A stretch of DNA of 31,851 nt, from NCBI GenBank assembly GCA_946481025.1, contig CAMLNA010000040.1:1-31851 (forward strand), written 5' to 3'. A model generated the notes under the pieces. It saw nothing but the letters and a program-made list of their open reading frames with translations. It was not told where the DNA came from and ran no database searches. Source of the stretch: an uncultured Rivibacter sp. GTDB taxonomy: Bacteria > Pseudomonadota > Gammaproteobacteria > Burkholderiales > Burkholderiaceae. Below, in pieces: positions 19,950 through 28,865 of the stretch (within the stretch, counting starts at the first letter, position 1; the number at the start of each line of letters is the position of its first letter). A program made the position numbers and the translations under genes.

Positions 19950-20009
19950 TCAGGGCTCCCTTGTCGAGATGGTGGCGAAGTGTAGGTGAAACGTCGTTGG
20001 CAACCGGCC

Positions 20010-20900
20010 TTACTGGCCCTTGGCGGCAGCGACCTGCGCGGCCACTTCGGCAGCGAAGTCGTCCTGCTTCTTCTCGATGCCTTCGCCCACCACGTAGAGG
20101 GTGAACGCCTTGACCGCCGTGTTGGCGGCCTTGAGCATCTGTTCCACCGTCTGCTTGTCGTTCTTCACGAACGCCTGGTTGAACAGCGAGACTTCCTTCA
20201 GGTACTTCTGCACCGAGCCTTCGACCATCTTGGCGGCGATGTCGGCCGGCTTGCCGGACTCGGCGGCCTTGGCATTGGCGACGGAGCGCTCCTTCTCGAT
20301 GAGGTCGGCCGGCACGTCGGCGGCCTGAAGGGCCACCGGCTTCATGGCGGCCACGTGCATCGCCACGTCCTTGGCGGCCACGTCGTCGCCGGTGTATTCG
20401 ACCACCACGCCGATGCGGGTGCCGTGCAGGTAGCTGGCCAGCTTGCCTTCGCCGGCAAAGCGCTTGAAGCGGCGGATCGTCATGTTCTCGCCGATCTTGC
20501 CGACCAGACCCTTGCGCACTTCCTCCACCGTGGGTCCGAAGTCGCCCAGCGTCAGGGGCAGGGCCGACAGCGCCGCCACGTCGGCGGGGTTGTGCTTGGC
20601 CACCAGCTCGGCCAGTGCCTTGCCAAACGCCAGGAAGGTGTCGTTCTTGGACACGAAGTCGGTTTCGCAGTTGACCTCGACCAGCGCGCCGGTGGCGCCG
20701 TCGATGTGGGCCGCCACGATGCCTTCGGCGGTGATGCGCGAGGCGGCCTTGCTGGCCTTGTTGCCCAGCTTGACGCGCAGGATTTCCTCGGCCTTGGCCA
20801 TGTCGCCATCGGCTTCGGTCAGCGCCTTCTTGCACTCCATCATCGGGGCGTCGGTCTTGGCGCGCAGGTCAGCGACCATGCTGGCGGTGATTGCAGGCAT
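20010..20900 (-). CDS. tsf: translation elongation factor Ts
   Basis: Nucleotide exchange factor that recycles EF-Tu-GDP. The 296-residue protein has the N-terminal UBA-like module with [20 protein letters not shown] (about 20-39), and the core motif [16 protein letters not shown] that contacts EF-Tu. The ATG at 20900 has GGAG about 7 bases upstream. It lies 122 bases after the rpsB stop, and an intrinsic-type terminator stands between them (20962-20987), so tsf and later genes are probably reached by partial read-through or a further promoter. Confidence 0.97.
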   Translation of the reverse strand: MPAITASMVADLRAKTDAPMMECKKALTEADGDMAKAEEILRVKLGNKASKAASRITAEGIVAAHIDGATGALVEVNCETDFVSKNDTFLAFGKALAELVAKHNPADVAALSALPLTLGDFGPTVEEVRKGLVGKIGENMTIRRFKRFAGEGKLASYLHGTRIGVVVEYTGDDVAAKDVAMHVAAMKPVALQAADVPADLIEKERSVANAKAAESGKPADIAAKMVEGSVQKYLKEVSLFNQAFVKNDKQTVEQMLKAANTAVKAFTLYVVGEGIEKKQDDFAAEVAAQVAAAKGQ

Positions 20901-20961
20901 TGGGTTCTCCGTTCGGTTCGCCGGCAGCGCTCGCGCCGCCGGTACACAAAAGATTCTGTTG

Positions 20962-20987
20962 AAAAAAAGGGGCTGAATCAGCCCCTT
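20962..20987 (-). terminator. intrinsic-type terminator between rpsB and tsf
   Basis: On the minus strand AAGGGGCTG-ATT-CAGCCCCTT forms a 9-bp stem with a 3-base loop (20987-20967), and the right arm runs into seven T residues (20968-20962). This is a textbook Rho-independent terminator shape inside the operon. In E. coli a terminator between rpsB and tsf reduces distal expression; a similar attenuating role here is inferred. Confidence 0.85.
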
Positions 20988-21022
20988 CTTGTTGCGCTCG
21001 TCTGCGCGCGGGCTACCGGGCT

Positions 21023-21766
21023 TCAGGCAGCGTCGCTGACTTCCACGAATTCGTCGCTGCTCTGGGCGGCCTGGACCACTTCGCTGACCGCGTTGGCCTT
21101 GCCTTCCAGCACGGCATCGGCGATGGCTCGGGCATACAGCGCCACGGCCTTGGCCGAGTCATCGTTGCCGGGGATCACGTAATCGATGCCTTCGGGCGAG
21201 TGGTTGGAGTCCACCACGCCGATCACCGGGATGCCGAGCTTCTGCGCTTCGGCCACGGCGATCTTGTGATAGCCGACGTCGATGACGAACAGCGCGTCAG
21301 GCAGCGCGTTCATGTCCTGGATGCCGCCGATGTCCTTCTCGAGCTTGGCGATCTCGCGCTGGAACATCAGCGCTTCCTTCTTGATCGCGGGCTGGGTGCC
21401 GGCCTCGACCTGTGCCTGCATCTCCTTGAGCTTCTTCAGCGAACCCTTGACGGTCTTGAAGTTGGTCAGCATGCCGCCGAGCCAGCGCTGGTCGACGTAG
21501 GGCATGCCGGCGCGCTGGGCTTCCTGCGCGACCACTTCGCGGGCCTGGCGCTTGGTGCCGACCATCAGGATGGTGCCGCGCTTGGAGGCGAGCTGGCGGG
21601 CGAACTTCATCGCCTCTTCGAAGAGCGGCAGCGTCTTCTCGAGGTTGATGATGTGGATCTTGTTGCGATGGCCAAAGATATAGGGGGCCATCTTGGGGTT
21701 CCAGAAGCGGGTCTGGTGTCCGAAATGGACGCCCGCTTCCAGCATTTCACGCATAGTGAAGGGCAT
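21023..21766 (-). CDS. rpsB: 30S ribosomal protein S2
   Basis: Late-assembling small-subunit protein. The 247-residue product has the family start [20 protein letters not shown], then [30 protein letters not shown] and the [19 protein letters not shown] segment. The end [20 protein letters not shown] is typical. The ATG at 21766 has GGAG about 7 bases upstream; the same frame is open far upstream through the amidase, but that is not S2 sequence. It is the first gene of the long envelope operon and is divergent from the amidase. Confidence 0.98.
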   Translation of the reverse strand: MPFTMREMLEAGVHFGHQTRFWNPKMAPYIFGHRNKIHIINLEKTLPLFEEAMKFARQLASKRGTILMVGTKRQAREVVAQEAQRAGMPYVDQRWLGGMLTNFKTVKGSLKKLKEMQAQVEAGTQPAIKKEALMFQREIAKLEKDIGGIQDMNALPDALFVIDVGYHKIAVAEAQKLGIPVIGVVDSNHSPEGIDYVIPGNDDSAKAVALYARAIADAVLEGKANAVSEVVQAAQSSDEFVEVSDAA

Positions 21767-21938
21767 GGATGCTCCAAAGGTTGTGTCTAAAATCCGGCCT
21801 GAATTGCAAACGGCTGCATCAAATGCAACGCCTTCTGCAACACCTTCTGGTGACCGGCTTTGCGAGTTGTCCATCCGCTGCGAGCCGACCCCAGGAGTCC
21901 CTGGCCCAGGCCGCATCCGGATAAACCCAAAGAGTATA
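21767..21938 (-). promoter_or_regulatory. rpsB promoter (-10) and about 160-base leader
   Basis: TATACT on the minus strand (21933-21938) is a strong -10. A -35 is poor (TCAAGT at 18-base spacing is the nearest). The leader of roughly 160 bases contains small stems such as CCAGG-GACT-CCTGG and TGCAT-TTG-ATGCA, and an imperfect 12-base repeat. S2 represses its own mRNA through the leader in some proteobacteria; whether this leader does so cannot be told by eye. The -10 overlaps a possible -10 for the divergent amidase gene. Confidence 0.55.
21824..21847. repeat. imperfect 12-bp tandem repeat in the rpsB leader
   Basis: TGCAACGCCTTC and TGCAACACCTTC lie head to tail on the plus strand, differing at one base. 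They fall in the middle of the untranslated rpsB leader. No function is recognised. Confidence 0.6.
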
Positions 21939-21946
21939 GCACCCCG

Positions 21947-23314
21947 ATGGCAGACGACTTGATCGCCGCCCGCGAACACGTGCGCAACGGCACCCGCACC
22001 GCCGGCGACCTGCTCGATGCCTGCCTGGTCGCCGCGGCATCCCCGCAGGCACGCTTCGCCTTCACGAGGCTGAGGGCCGAGGACGCCGGTGCCTGCGCCC
22101 GGGCGGTCGACCATGCCCGCGCGGCGGGCCAGCCGCTGCCCCCGCTGGCCGGGCTGGCGGTGAGCCTGAAAGACCTGTTCGACGTGCACGGCGAGGTCAC
22201 GACCGCGGGGTCCACGGTGCTGCGCGACACCGCGCCGGCCGCTGCCGACGCGGCAGCGGTGGCCCGCCTGCGCAAGGCCGGGGCCGCCCTCATCGGGCGC
22301 AGCAACATGACCGAATTCGCGTTCTCCGGCGTGGGCATCAACCCCCACTACGGCACGCCGGCGAACGTGGCAACGGCGCGCCTGGGCGACGAGACGCCCC
22401 GCATCCCGGGCGGTTCGACGTCGGGCGGCGCGGTCTCGGTGGCCAGCGGCGCCGCCTTGGCCGCGCTCGGCTCCGACACCGCCGGCTCCATCCGCATCCC
22501 GGCCGCCCTGCAAGGGCTCGTGGGCTTCAAGAACACCGCCTCGCTCACGCCCGCGGCCGGTGCGCTGCCGCTGTCGACCACGCTGGACACCGTGTGCGCC
22601 ATCACCCACAGCGTGCGCGACGCGGTCGTGCTGCACGAAGTGCTGGCCGACCGCCACGTCGCGCTCGAAGGCCGGCCACTGCGCGCCACCCGCTTCGCGG
22701 TGGCGCGCTCGGTGATGCAGGACAGCCTCGACCCTGCCGTGGCGCGCGCGTTCGACGCGAGCCTCGATGCGCTGTCGAAGGCGGGCGCCAGCATCGAAGA
22801 GTTGCCGCTGACCGAAATTGCCGAGCTGAGCGACATGCAGGCCAGGGGCAGCTTCTCCGCCGCCGAGGCGTGGACCTGGCACCGCGAACTGCTGACCCGG
22901 CGCGAGGCCGGCTACGACCATCGCGTCGCAAAGCGCATCCGCATCGGCGAGACGATGACGGCAGCCGACTACGTCGAACTGTTTCGCAAGCGGCGCGACT
23001 GGATCGTTCGCATGCAGGCCGCGCTGCGCGGCTTCGACGCGGTGCTGTCGCCCACGGTGCCGATCATGGCGCCGCCGATCGCCGAGCTCGAAAACGACGA
23101 TGACGCCTTCTTCCGCACCAATGCCCTGCTGCTGCGCAACACCATCGTGGTGAACCTGCTCGACGGCTGCGCCATCACCCTGCCCTGCCAAGCGCCGGGC
23201 GCGCCACCGGTCGGCCTGATGCTGTGGGCGCCCGGCCACCGCGACGACCGCCTGCTCGACACGGCACTGGCGGTCGAGGCCGCCCTCCTCGCAAGGACCA
23301 AGGCCACTACATGA
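21947..23314 (+). CDS. amidase (amidase signature family)
   Basis: Hydrolase of the amidase-signature superfamily, which cleaves C-N bonds with a Ser-cisSer-Lys triad; the substrate is unknown. The 455-residue product has K75 in VSLKDLFDV, the cis-Ser S157 in [11 protein letters not shown] and the nucleophile S181 in [12 protein letters not shown], spaced 24 residues as in the family. All three key residues are present, so it should be active. It is not likely to be GatA, because no gatB or gatC is nearby and it is paired with an oxidoreductase instead. The ATG at 21947 lacks a Shine-Dalgarno and sits just after a -10-like hexamer, so it may be translated leaderless. Its stop overlaps the next gene (ATGA). 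Confidence 0.9.
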   Translation: MADDLIAAREHVRNGTRTAGDLLDACLVAAASPQARFAFTRLRAEDAGACARAVDHARAAGQPLPPLAGLAVSLKDLFDVHGEVTTAGSTVLRDTAPAAADAAAVARLRKAGAALIGRSNMTEFAFSGVGINPHYGTPANVATARLGDETPRIPGGSTSGGAVSVASGAALAALGSDTAGSIRIPAALQGLVGFKNTASLTPAAGALPLSTTLDTVCAITHSVRDAVVLHEVLADRHVALEGRPLRATRFAVARSVMQDSLDPAVARAFDASLDALSKAGASIEELPLTEIAELSDMQARGSFSAAEAWTWHRELLTRREAGYDHRVAKRIRIGETMTAADYVELFRKRRDWIVRMQAALRGFDAVLSPTVPIMAPPIAELENDDDAFFRTNALLLRNTIVVNLLDGCAITLPCQAPGAPPVGLMLWAPGHRDDRLLDTALAVEAALLARTKATT

Positions 23315-24702
23315 GAGTTGCAGTCATCGGTGCCGGCATCATCGGCACCACCACGGCCCACGAGCTGGCGGCCGATGGGCATGAAGTGACCGTGTTCGAA
23401 CGCCGGGGGGGCGTCGCCGCCGAGGCGAGCTTCGCCAACGCAGGCCTGGTGGCACCGGGATACGTGACCCCCTGGGCCGCCCCGGGCATGCCCGGCAAGA
23501 TCGCGCGCTACCTGTTCAGCCGCCACGCTCCCGTGCGCTGGAAACCCTCGCTCGATGCCGCTCAGTGGAACTGGATCCTGCGATGGCTCAGGGCGTGCAA
23601 GCCCGAGGTCTTCCAGCGCAACCGGGCCGATCTCTATGCGCTGGCGCAGTACAGCCGGTCGCGGCTGCACAGCCTCACCCAGTCGCTGCGGCTCGACTAC
23701 GAGCGCTCCCAGGGTTACCTCGTGCTGCTGCGCAGCGAAGAGGACCGCGCGCTGGCACAGCCCGGCCTTGCCATGCTGCGCGAGCTGGGCGTGAACTTCC
23801 GCGAGCTCGATGCCCCCCAGTGCCGCAGCGTCGAGCCGGCGCTCAACGCGGCGCAGGCGCTGCAGGGCGGCATCCACCTGCCTCAGGACGAAGTCGGCAA
23901 CTGCCGCCAGTTCGCGCACCTGTTGCGCGATGCGGCCGAGCGGCGCGGCGTGGAGTTCCGCTTCGCGACCGAGGTGTCGACCATCGGCACCGAGCAGGAC
24001 CGCCCCACGCTGCGGGTGGAGCAGCACGCGCTCACCACAGGCTTCGCCGCCAGCCGCGGCGCGATGCCCACCACCGGGCCAGGTGGCCTGGACCACAAGC
24101 GCAACCGGCATGAAAGCCTGAAGCGGCGCAGCCAGGCCGCCGCACGCTACCTCGACCCGGTGAGCAACGAACGCTTCGATGCGGTGGTCATTTGCGCAGG
24201 CGTGGCCTCCGCCCCCCTGCTCCAGCAGCTCGGCCTGCACGTGCCGCTGCTGCCGGTCTACGGCTACTCGCTGACCGTGCCGCTGCGCGCGCCGGAACGC
24301 GGCCCGCGCTCGGCCCTGATGGACGAGCGCTACAAGATCGCCATCAGCCGCCTGGGCCAGCGCGTGCGGGTTGCCGGCAGCGCCGAAATCGGCGGCCATC
24401 CCGAACGCCACAACCAGGCAGCGATCGCAACGCTCTACAAGGTGCTGGACGACTGGTTCCCCGGCGCCGGCCACCTGGCGCGGCCGCAGCTGTGGAAGGG
24501 TGCGCGCCCGATGCTGCCCGACGGCCCGCCGCTGATCGGCGCCAGCGGGCAGCCCGGCGTGTGGCTCAACCTGGGCCACGGCTCCAGCGGCTGGGCCCTC
24601 TCGTGCGGCAGTGCGCGGCTGCTGGCCGACCTGATGGCCGGCCGCGCACCGGCCGTCGACGTGCGCGGCTTCGGCGCCGAGCGCTATCGCCACCGCGGTT
24701 GA
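23311..24702 (+). CDS. D-amino acid dehydrogenase-like FAD oxidoreductase (DadA family)
   Basis: FAD-dependent oxidoreductase of the DAO fold; DadA proteins oxidise D-amino acids to keto acids and ammonia and pass electrons to the respiratory chain. The 463-residue protein starts with the dinucleotide-binding [18 protein letters not shown] (3-20) and [22 protein letters not shown] (29-50). The C-terminal FAD motif includes [14 protein letters not shown] (422-435). DadA is commonly about 415-435 residues. The extra length is a polar, Arg/His-rich stretch at about 236-285 before the ICAGVAS motif. The gene starts inside the amidase stop (ATGA), so the two are translationally coupled and may act in one amide/D-amino acid catabolic step; the true substrate is unknown. 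Confidence 0.85.
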   Translation: MRVAVIGAGIIGTTTAHELAADGHEVTVFERRGGVAAEASFANAGLVAPGYVTPWAAPGMPGKIARYLFSRHAPVRWKPSLDAAQWNWILRWLRACKPEVFQRNRADLYALAQYSRSRLHSLTQSLRLDYERSQGYLVLLRSEEDRALAQPGLAMLRELGVNFRELDAPQCRSVEPALNAAQALQGGIHLPQDEVGNCRQFAHLLRDAAERRGVEFRFATEVSTIGTEQDRPTLRVEQHALTTGFAASRGAMPTTGPGGLDHKRNRHESLKRRSQAAARYLDPVSNERFDAVVICAGVASAPLLQQLGLHVPLLPVYGYSLTVPLRAPERGPRSALMDERYKIAISRLGQRVRVAGSAEIGGHPERHNQAAIATLYKVLDDWFPGAGHLARPQLWKGARPMLPDGPPLIGASGQPGVWLNLGHGSSGWALSCGSARLLADLMAGRAPAVDVRGFGAERYRHRG

Positions 24703-24747
24703 GCCCGGCGGCTTGCACGCCGGCCGGCGCGCCGCTACCGTCGGCCC

Positions 24748-26307
24748 ATGCACGGCCTTCCCGACTCCGCGCTGCAGCGCGTCCTCCCTTCGCCCGCAGG
24801 TGGCCCGGCGCCCGCAGACGGCTGGCCGCTGCACGGCGTGGCCGCCAGCCGCGACGTCGAAGCCGCGCTGGCCGCAACGCTGCCACCTCACACGCTGATG
24901 CAGCGTGCAGGCCTTGCCGTGGCGCGCCTGGCCATGGCGGTACGGCCTCACGCACGGCAGGTGTGGGCCGCCGCGGGCCCCGGCAACAACGGCGGCGATG
25001 CACTCGAGGCGGCATTCCACCTGCGCAGGGCCGGGCACACGGTGAACGTTTCCCTGCTGGGCGACGCATCGCGGCTGCCGGCCGATGCAGCCGCCTCCCT
25101 GCAGCGCGCTCGCGACGCGGGGGTGCCCATCACCACCACGCCGCCCCCTCCACACGGGCTCTCACGCACCGACCTCGCGCTCGACGGCCTGCTGGGGCTC
25201 GGACTGAGCCGCCCGCCTGCAGGCGACGTGGCCGCGGCGATCGGCGCCCTCGGCCGCGGCGAGGCTCCGGTGCTGGCAATAGACCTGCCGTCCGGGCTGG
25301 GCGCCGACAGCGGCCAGCCGCTCGATGCCGAATGCTGCGTGCAGGCCCGCTGGACGCTTTGCCTGCTCACGCTCAAGCCCGGCGCGTTCACCGGCAGCGG
25401 CCGCGACCACACCGGCGAAGTCTGGTTCGACGGCCTGGGGGCAGGCGTCGCAACCCAGCCGCCGGCCGGCGCGTGGCTGGCCACCGCTGCGCTGGCCGCA
25501 AGTTTGCGGCCGCCCCGGCGCCATGCACACCACAAGGGAAGCTACGGCGACCTCCGGGTGGTGGGCGGCGCGCCGTCGATGACCGGCGCGGCGCTGCTGG
25601 CCTCGCGCGCTGCCCTGCACGCCGGAGCCGGGCGTGTGTACGTGCACCTGCTCGACGACGAGCAGCGCGCCGGACCTTGCGATCCGATGCATCCGGAGCT
25701 GATGTTCGGCAGCCGCGCTCCTGCGGGCGACACGCTCTCCACGGCCACCGTTGTTTGCGGCTGCGGCGGCGGCACCGCGGTGAGCGGCGAGCTGCCGGCA
25801 CTGCTGCTGCGCAGCCGCAGGCTGCTGCTCGATGCGGACGCCCTCAACGCCGTGGCCGCCGATGCGCAGCTCGCACGGCGGCTGGCCGCCCGGGCCTCGC
25901 ATGGGCAGCAGACCGTGTTGACGCCGCACCCGCTCGAAGCTGCGCGGCTGCTGGGCTGCACCACGGCCCAGGTGCAGGCCGATCGCCTGTTGGCCGCCCG
26001 GCAACTGGCCGACCGCAGCCAGGCCGTGGTGGTGCTCAAGGGTTCCGGCAGCGTCGTCGCGGCCCCGGGGCTTGCACCTTCGATCAACGCCAGCGGCAAT
26101 GCAGCGCTGGCCGGCCCAGGCACCGGCGACGTGCTGGCCGGCTGGATCGGCGGCCTCTGGTCGCAGGGGCTCGACGCGCACGACGCTGCCCGGCTGGGCG
26201 TGTTCGAGCACGGTGCCGCGGCGGATGCCTGGGGGGCCGAACACGACGGCGACGTGCGGCCGCTTCCGGCAGCGCTGCTGCTGCAAAGGCTGCTCGGCCG
26301 CCGCTGA
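24748..26307 (+). CDS. nnr: bifunctional NAD(P)HX epimerase / ADP-dependent NAD(P)HX dehydratase
   Basis: Metabolite-repair enzyme: the N-terminal YjeF domain epimerises hydrated NAD(P)H, and the C-terminal ribokinase-like domain dehydrates the S form using ADP. The 519-residue protein has the epimerase loop AGPGNNGGDALEAA (76-89) and D179 in AIDLPSGL. The C-terminal domain has HKGSYGDLRVVGG (262-274), DADALNA, LTPHPLEAARLL and NASGNAALAGPGTGDVLAG (447-465) with the catalytic Asp D461. The length suits the fused form. The ATG at 24748 follows a 45-base gap after the DadA-like gene; a hairpin lies just past the stop. The spacing suggests a loose operon but no functional tie to its neighbours. 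Confidence 0.92.
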   Translation: MHGLPDSALQRVLPSPAGGPAPADGWPLHGVAASRDVEAALAATLPPHTLMQRAGLAVARLAMAVRPHARQVWAAAGPGNNGGDALEAAFHLRRAGHTVNVSLLGDASRLPADAAASLQRARDAGVPITTTPPPPHGLSRTDLALDGLLGLGLSRPPAGDVAAAIGALGRGEAPVLAIDLPSGLGADSGQPLDAECCVQARWTLCLLTLKPGAFTGSGRDHTGEVWFDGLGAGVATQPPAGAWLATAALAASLRPPRRHAHHKGSYGDLRVVGGAPSMTGAALLASRAALHAGAGRVYVHLLDDEQRAGPCDPMHPELMFGSRAPAGDTLSTATVVCGCGGGTAVSGELPALLLRSRRLLLDADALNAVAADAQLARRLAARASHGQQTVLTPHPLEAARLLGCTTAQVQADRLLAARQLADRSQAVVVLKGSGSVVAAPGLAPSINASGNAALAGPGTGDVLAGWIGGLWSQGLDAHDAARLGVFEHGAAADAWGAEHDGDVRPLPAALLLQRLLGRR

Positions 26308-26316
26308 AGGCCAAAG

Positions 26317-26382
26317 GGCCCCGTGGCGAGGAGCCACGGGGCCTGGTGCGACTCGGCGCAAGAGGGGCGCGCGAGGCGCCCC
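26317..26382. terminator. two GC-rich hairpins between convergent genes
   Basis: The first stem pairs 26317-26327 with 26333-26343 (GGCCCCGTGGC with GCCACGGGGCC, 11 bp, loop GAGGA). The second pairs 26364-26370 with 26376-26382 (GGGGCGC with GCGCCCC, 7 bp). Neither is followed by a long T run; on the minus strand only CCCTTT follows the first. They fill the 81-base gap between the NAD(P)HX repair gene and the convergent carboxypeptidase, so they probably act in transcription termination or 3'-end protection for one or both genes. Confidence 0.55.
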
Positions 26383-26388
26383 GCGGGG

Positions 26389-28761
26389 TCACGGCGTGAA
26401 GGTCACGCGCAGCGTCACGCCCGAGAAGGCGCGGTAGGCGTACATGCCGATGTAGGTCCACCCCGTGGCCGGGGTGGCGAAGGTGCAGGTCTCGCTGTTG
26501 GTGGAGCTTTCCTTCGCGCAGTTGTTGCTCGAGCTCGTGGGCTTCACACCCAGCTGGGTGTACAGGTCCACGTCACCCGAGCCGCCGCTGGTGGAGATGC
26601 TCAGGTTGCGGGCCCCGGCCGGCACGTTGACCTTGTAGTAGCGCCAGCTGCCTCGCGCACCCGAGAGGCTGCCCACCACGGCGCCGTTGGCCAGCACCGG
26701 CACGCCGTCGTCCGACACGCTCACCGGCTTGGTGATGCTGCCGGTCTTGCCTTCGTTGTCGGTGACGGTGAGCGTCACGTTGTAGGCGCCGGCGGCCGCA
26801 TAGGTGTGCGACGGGTTGGCGGCGGCGGACGTGTTGCCGTCGCCGAAGCTCCAGCTGCGCGCCGTGATGCTGCCGTTGTCGGTGCTGCGGTCGGTGAAGC
26901 TCACGCTCAGCCCGCTGGCCGCGAAATCGAAGGCCGCCACCGGCGCGGTGCTCGCATTCGGGTCGATCGTGATGTAGACCGCGCTGAAGGCGCCCCAGTT
27001 GTTGCTGGCGTCCCGGCCACGCACGAAGACGATGTGCTTGCCTGCGGGCCAGCCGGTGGTGTTGATGCCGGCGGTGACGCTCTCGCTGCTCGCATTGAAG
27101 GCACCGTCTGCCGCCGACATCGGCACAGGCGTCGCGCCGGCCACCCACGGCGGGTTGTCGACGTAGTACTCCGCGCCCGCGATGTTCTGCGTCGGCTCGG
27201 TGCCGTTGCTGTTGTTGTAGCGGGTGTCGTTCATCGTCGCCGAGAGCGTGACGAGCGTGCCCGCCGGCACCCCGGTGGCCGCGTTGCCGCTCACCGCCAG
27301 GTTGTAGGCATCGGGCCCGGCCGGCGTGACGTAAGGCGTGCGCACCACCTTGGCCGCGTAGATCAGCGCGGGCATGTTGCCCGGCAGCAGCGTGTTGTTG
27401 TAGTAGCTGCACTGCTCGAAGAATGCCGTGCCCAGCTCGAAGGTGAACGCCGCCACGCCCAGCTCGCCGTAGCTCGGGCCGTCGCTGGTGCCGTCGGTTT
27501 CGTACAGGTCGAGCGAGCGCTGGGGCGTGTGGCCGTTCCAGTAGGCGAACTTGCGGCCCAGCGTGGCGAGCTGCGTGTCGTTGCCGGCCACCGAACCGGC
27601 GGTGCCCCACGGCCACAGCAGGAGGCGGCCATGGCTGTGGATGTCGAGGTGGATGCCGCTCGTGTCCGACGGTGCCGGGTCAGTGCGGTTGGGACCGCGG
27701 CGGTCGGGCCAGAGACTGCGGATGTAGGCCTCGACGGCGCGGGTTTCCGGCTCCGAAGAAGCACCGGGCCCGCGATAGGTCTCGTTGCAGGCATTGCCGC
27801 TCGAACCGGAGCCGCCGGTGGAGTTCCAGCCGAAGGTGAAGTTGCGGTTCAGGTCGGCGCCGCGGCTGTTGCTGTTGGCGCCGCAGTAGTTGCGGTTGGT
27901 GTTCTTGCGCCACAGCAGACCGGTTTCGGCCTTCTTGCGGCCATCGGGGTTGGTCACCAGCAGCAGGTGCACCTCATGGTGGTCGAGGATCCACGTCAGG
28001 TCGGCGTCGACGCCGTGGCCGTTGACCAGCCGGCGTGCGAACTCCAGCACCAGCGGCGTGGTCGTGTATTCACGCGCATGGATGCCGGCATTGACGAACA
28101 GCTTGGGTTTGCTGCCGCCGATGGCCGAGTTGGTGAGCTTGAGCACGCGCAGGTCGTAACCGCCCAGGCCTTGCGTCTTCTCCCAGGAATCGCCCACGTC
28201 GATCCACGACGCGAGCGAGGGGCGCGCGGCGATCAGCGCATCGGCTTCGGAGAACACCTCTTCCACCAGTGGATAGCAGGCATAGCCCGGGATGCCGGCA
28301 AAGGCTTGCGCGGTGACCGACGGTGCGGCACTCGTGGTGCCCTGCAGCCGGGCGAGCGCAGCTCGCTGCTGCTGCAGCTGCTGGCTTTCCTGGCGGGCCT
28401 GCGCGGCCTGCTGCTGGAGCCACTGGTCGTCGGGCTCGAGCCGGAAACCGAGCGCCCGCAACTCGCGCATCTCGTCGGCGTTGGCATTGACGATCAGGTA
28501 GCCCAGCTCGTATTTCGATTCGAGCGTCTCGAAGCGGCTGTGGGCGATGGCGCGGGCCTGCTGCAGGTCGCGGAAGTAGGCGCGCATCACGCTGCGCGCG
28601 CCGCTCTCGCGCCCCTGCACGGCCGCGGCTGTATGCGCCTGCACCGGCTCGGCCATCCAGGCCGGCGGGCAGAACGCTGCCAGTGCGGCCGCCGCCATGA
28701 CGAGGCGGCGTGCCAGCAGGCTGCGCAGCGGAACCCGGGAACAACTGCTGTTCAAGGACAT
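26389..28761 (-). CDS. secreted M14 zinc carboxypeptidase with PKD and PPC domains
   Basis: Predicted extracellular metallocarboxypeptidase (M14, carboxypeptidase T-like) that trims C-terminal residues from peptides. From the ATG at 28761 (AAGGAGAG upstream) it has 790 residues. A signal peptide covers about 1-42. A propeptide-like segment (50-150) contains a Gln-rich coiled coil. The catalytic domain (about 155-475) has zinc ligands H228 and E231 in NAGIHAREYTTTP and H375 in HLDIHSHG. N305/R306 lie in DLNRNF, and the catalytic base is E442 in FTFELG. A beta-rich linker follows. A PKD domain with SFGDGNTS and SHTYAAAGAYNVTLTVTD lies at about 605-683, and a PPC-type domain with GSGDVDLYTQLG at about 690-790. 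The PPC domain is usually removed on maturation. An in-frame extension up to 28971 is not supported. Confidence 0.92.
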   Translation of the reverse strand: MSLNSSCSRVPLRSLLARRLVMAAAALAAFCPPAWMAEPVQAHTAAAVQGRESGARSVMRAYFRDLQQARAIAHSRFETLESKYELGYLIVNANADEMRELRALGFRLEPDDQWLQQQAAQARQESQQLQQQRAALARLQGTTSAAPSVTAQAFAGIPGYACYPLVEEVFSEADALIAARPSLASWIDVGDSWEKTQGLGGYDLRVLKLTNSAIGGSKPKLFVNAGIHAREYTTTPLVLEFARRLVNGHGVDADLTWILDHHEVHLLLVTNPDGRKKAETGLLWRKNTNRNYCGANSNSRGADLNRNFTFGWNSTGGSGSSGNACNETYRGPGASSEPETRAVEAYIRSLWPDRRGPNRTDPAPSDTSGIHLDIHSHGRLLLWPWGTAGSVAGNDTQLATLGRKFAYWNGHTPQRSLDLYETDGTSDGPSYGELGVAAFTFELGTAFFEQCSYYNNTLLPGNMPALIYAAKVVRTPYVTPAGPDAYNLAVSGNAATGVPAGTLVTLSATMNDTRYNNSNGTEPTQNIAGAEYYVDNPPWVAGATPVPMSAADGAFNASSESVTAGINTTGWPAGKHIVFVRGRDASNNWGAFSAVYITIDPNASTAPVAAFDFAASGLSVSFTDRSTDNGSITARSWSFGDGNTSAAANPSHTYAAAGAYNVTLTVTDNEGKTGSITKPVSVSDDGVPVLANGAVVGSLSGARGSWRYYKVNVPAGARNLSISTSGGSGDVDLYTQLGVKPTSSSNNCAKESSTNSETCTFATPATGWTYIGMYAYRAFSGVTLRVTFTP

Positions 28762-28865
28762 CTTGTTCTCTCCTTGGTACTTCGTTGTGGACGGCCCTGG
28801 GTGGGGCCGGCTTCGCGCCGGCGCGGGTAAGGCCGCCGGGCACGCTCTCGCCGGAGCGGGGAGGG

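Noticed and set aside
21767..23239. N-terminal extension of rpsB through the divergent amidase
   Set aside because: S2 starts at the conserved [14 protein letters not shown] region with a good ribosome site; the upstream residues are amidase antisense.
24192..26399. Plus-strand frame of about 735 codons overlapping the DadA-like and NAD(P)HX repair genes
   Set aside because: Arg/Ala/Pro-rich out-of-frame translation; the two genes in the other frame have full family motifs.
28806..28822. GCCGGC-TTCGC-GCCGGC inverted repeat upstream of the carboxypeptidase
   Set aside because: Only 6 bp and very GC-rich in GC-rich DNA with no T run; likely to occur by chance, so not listed as a terminator.
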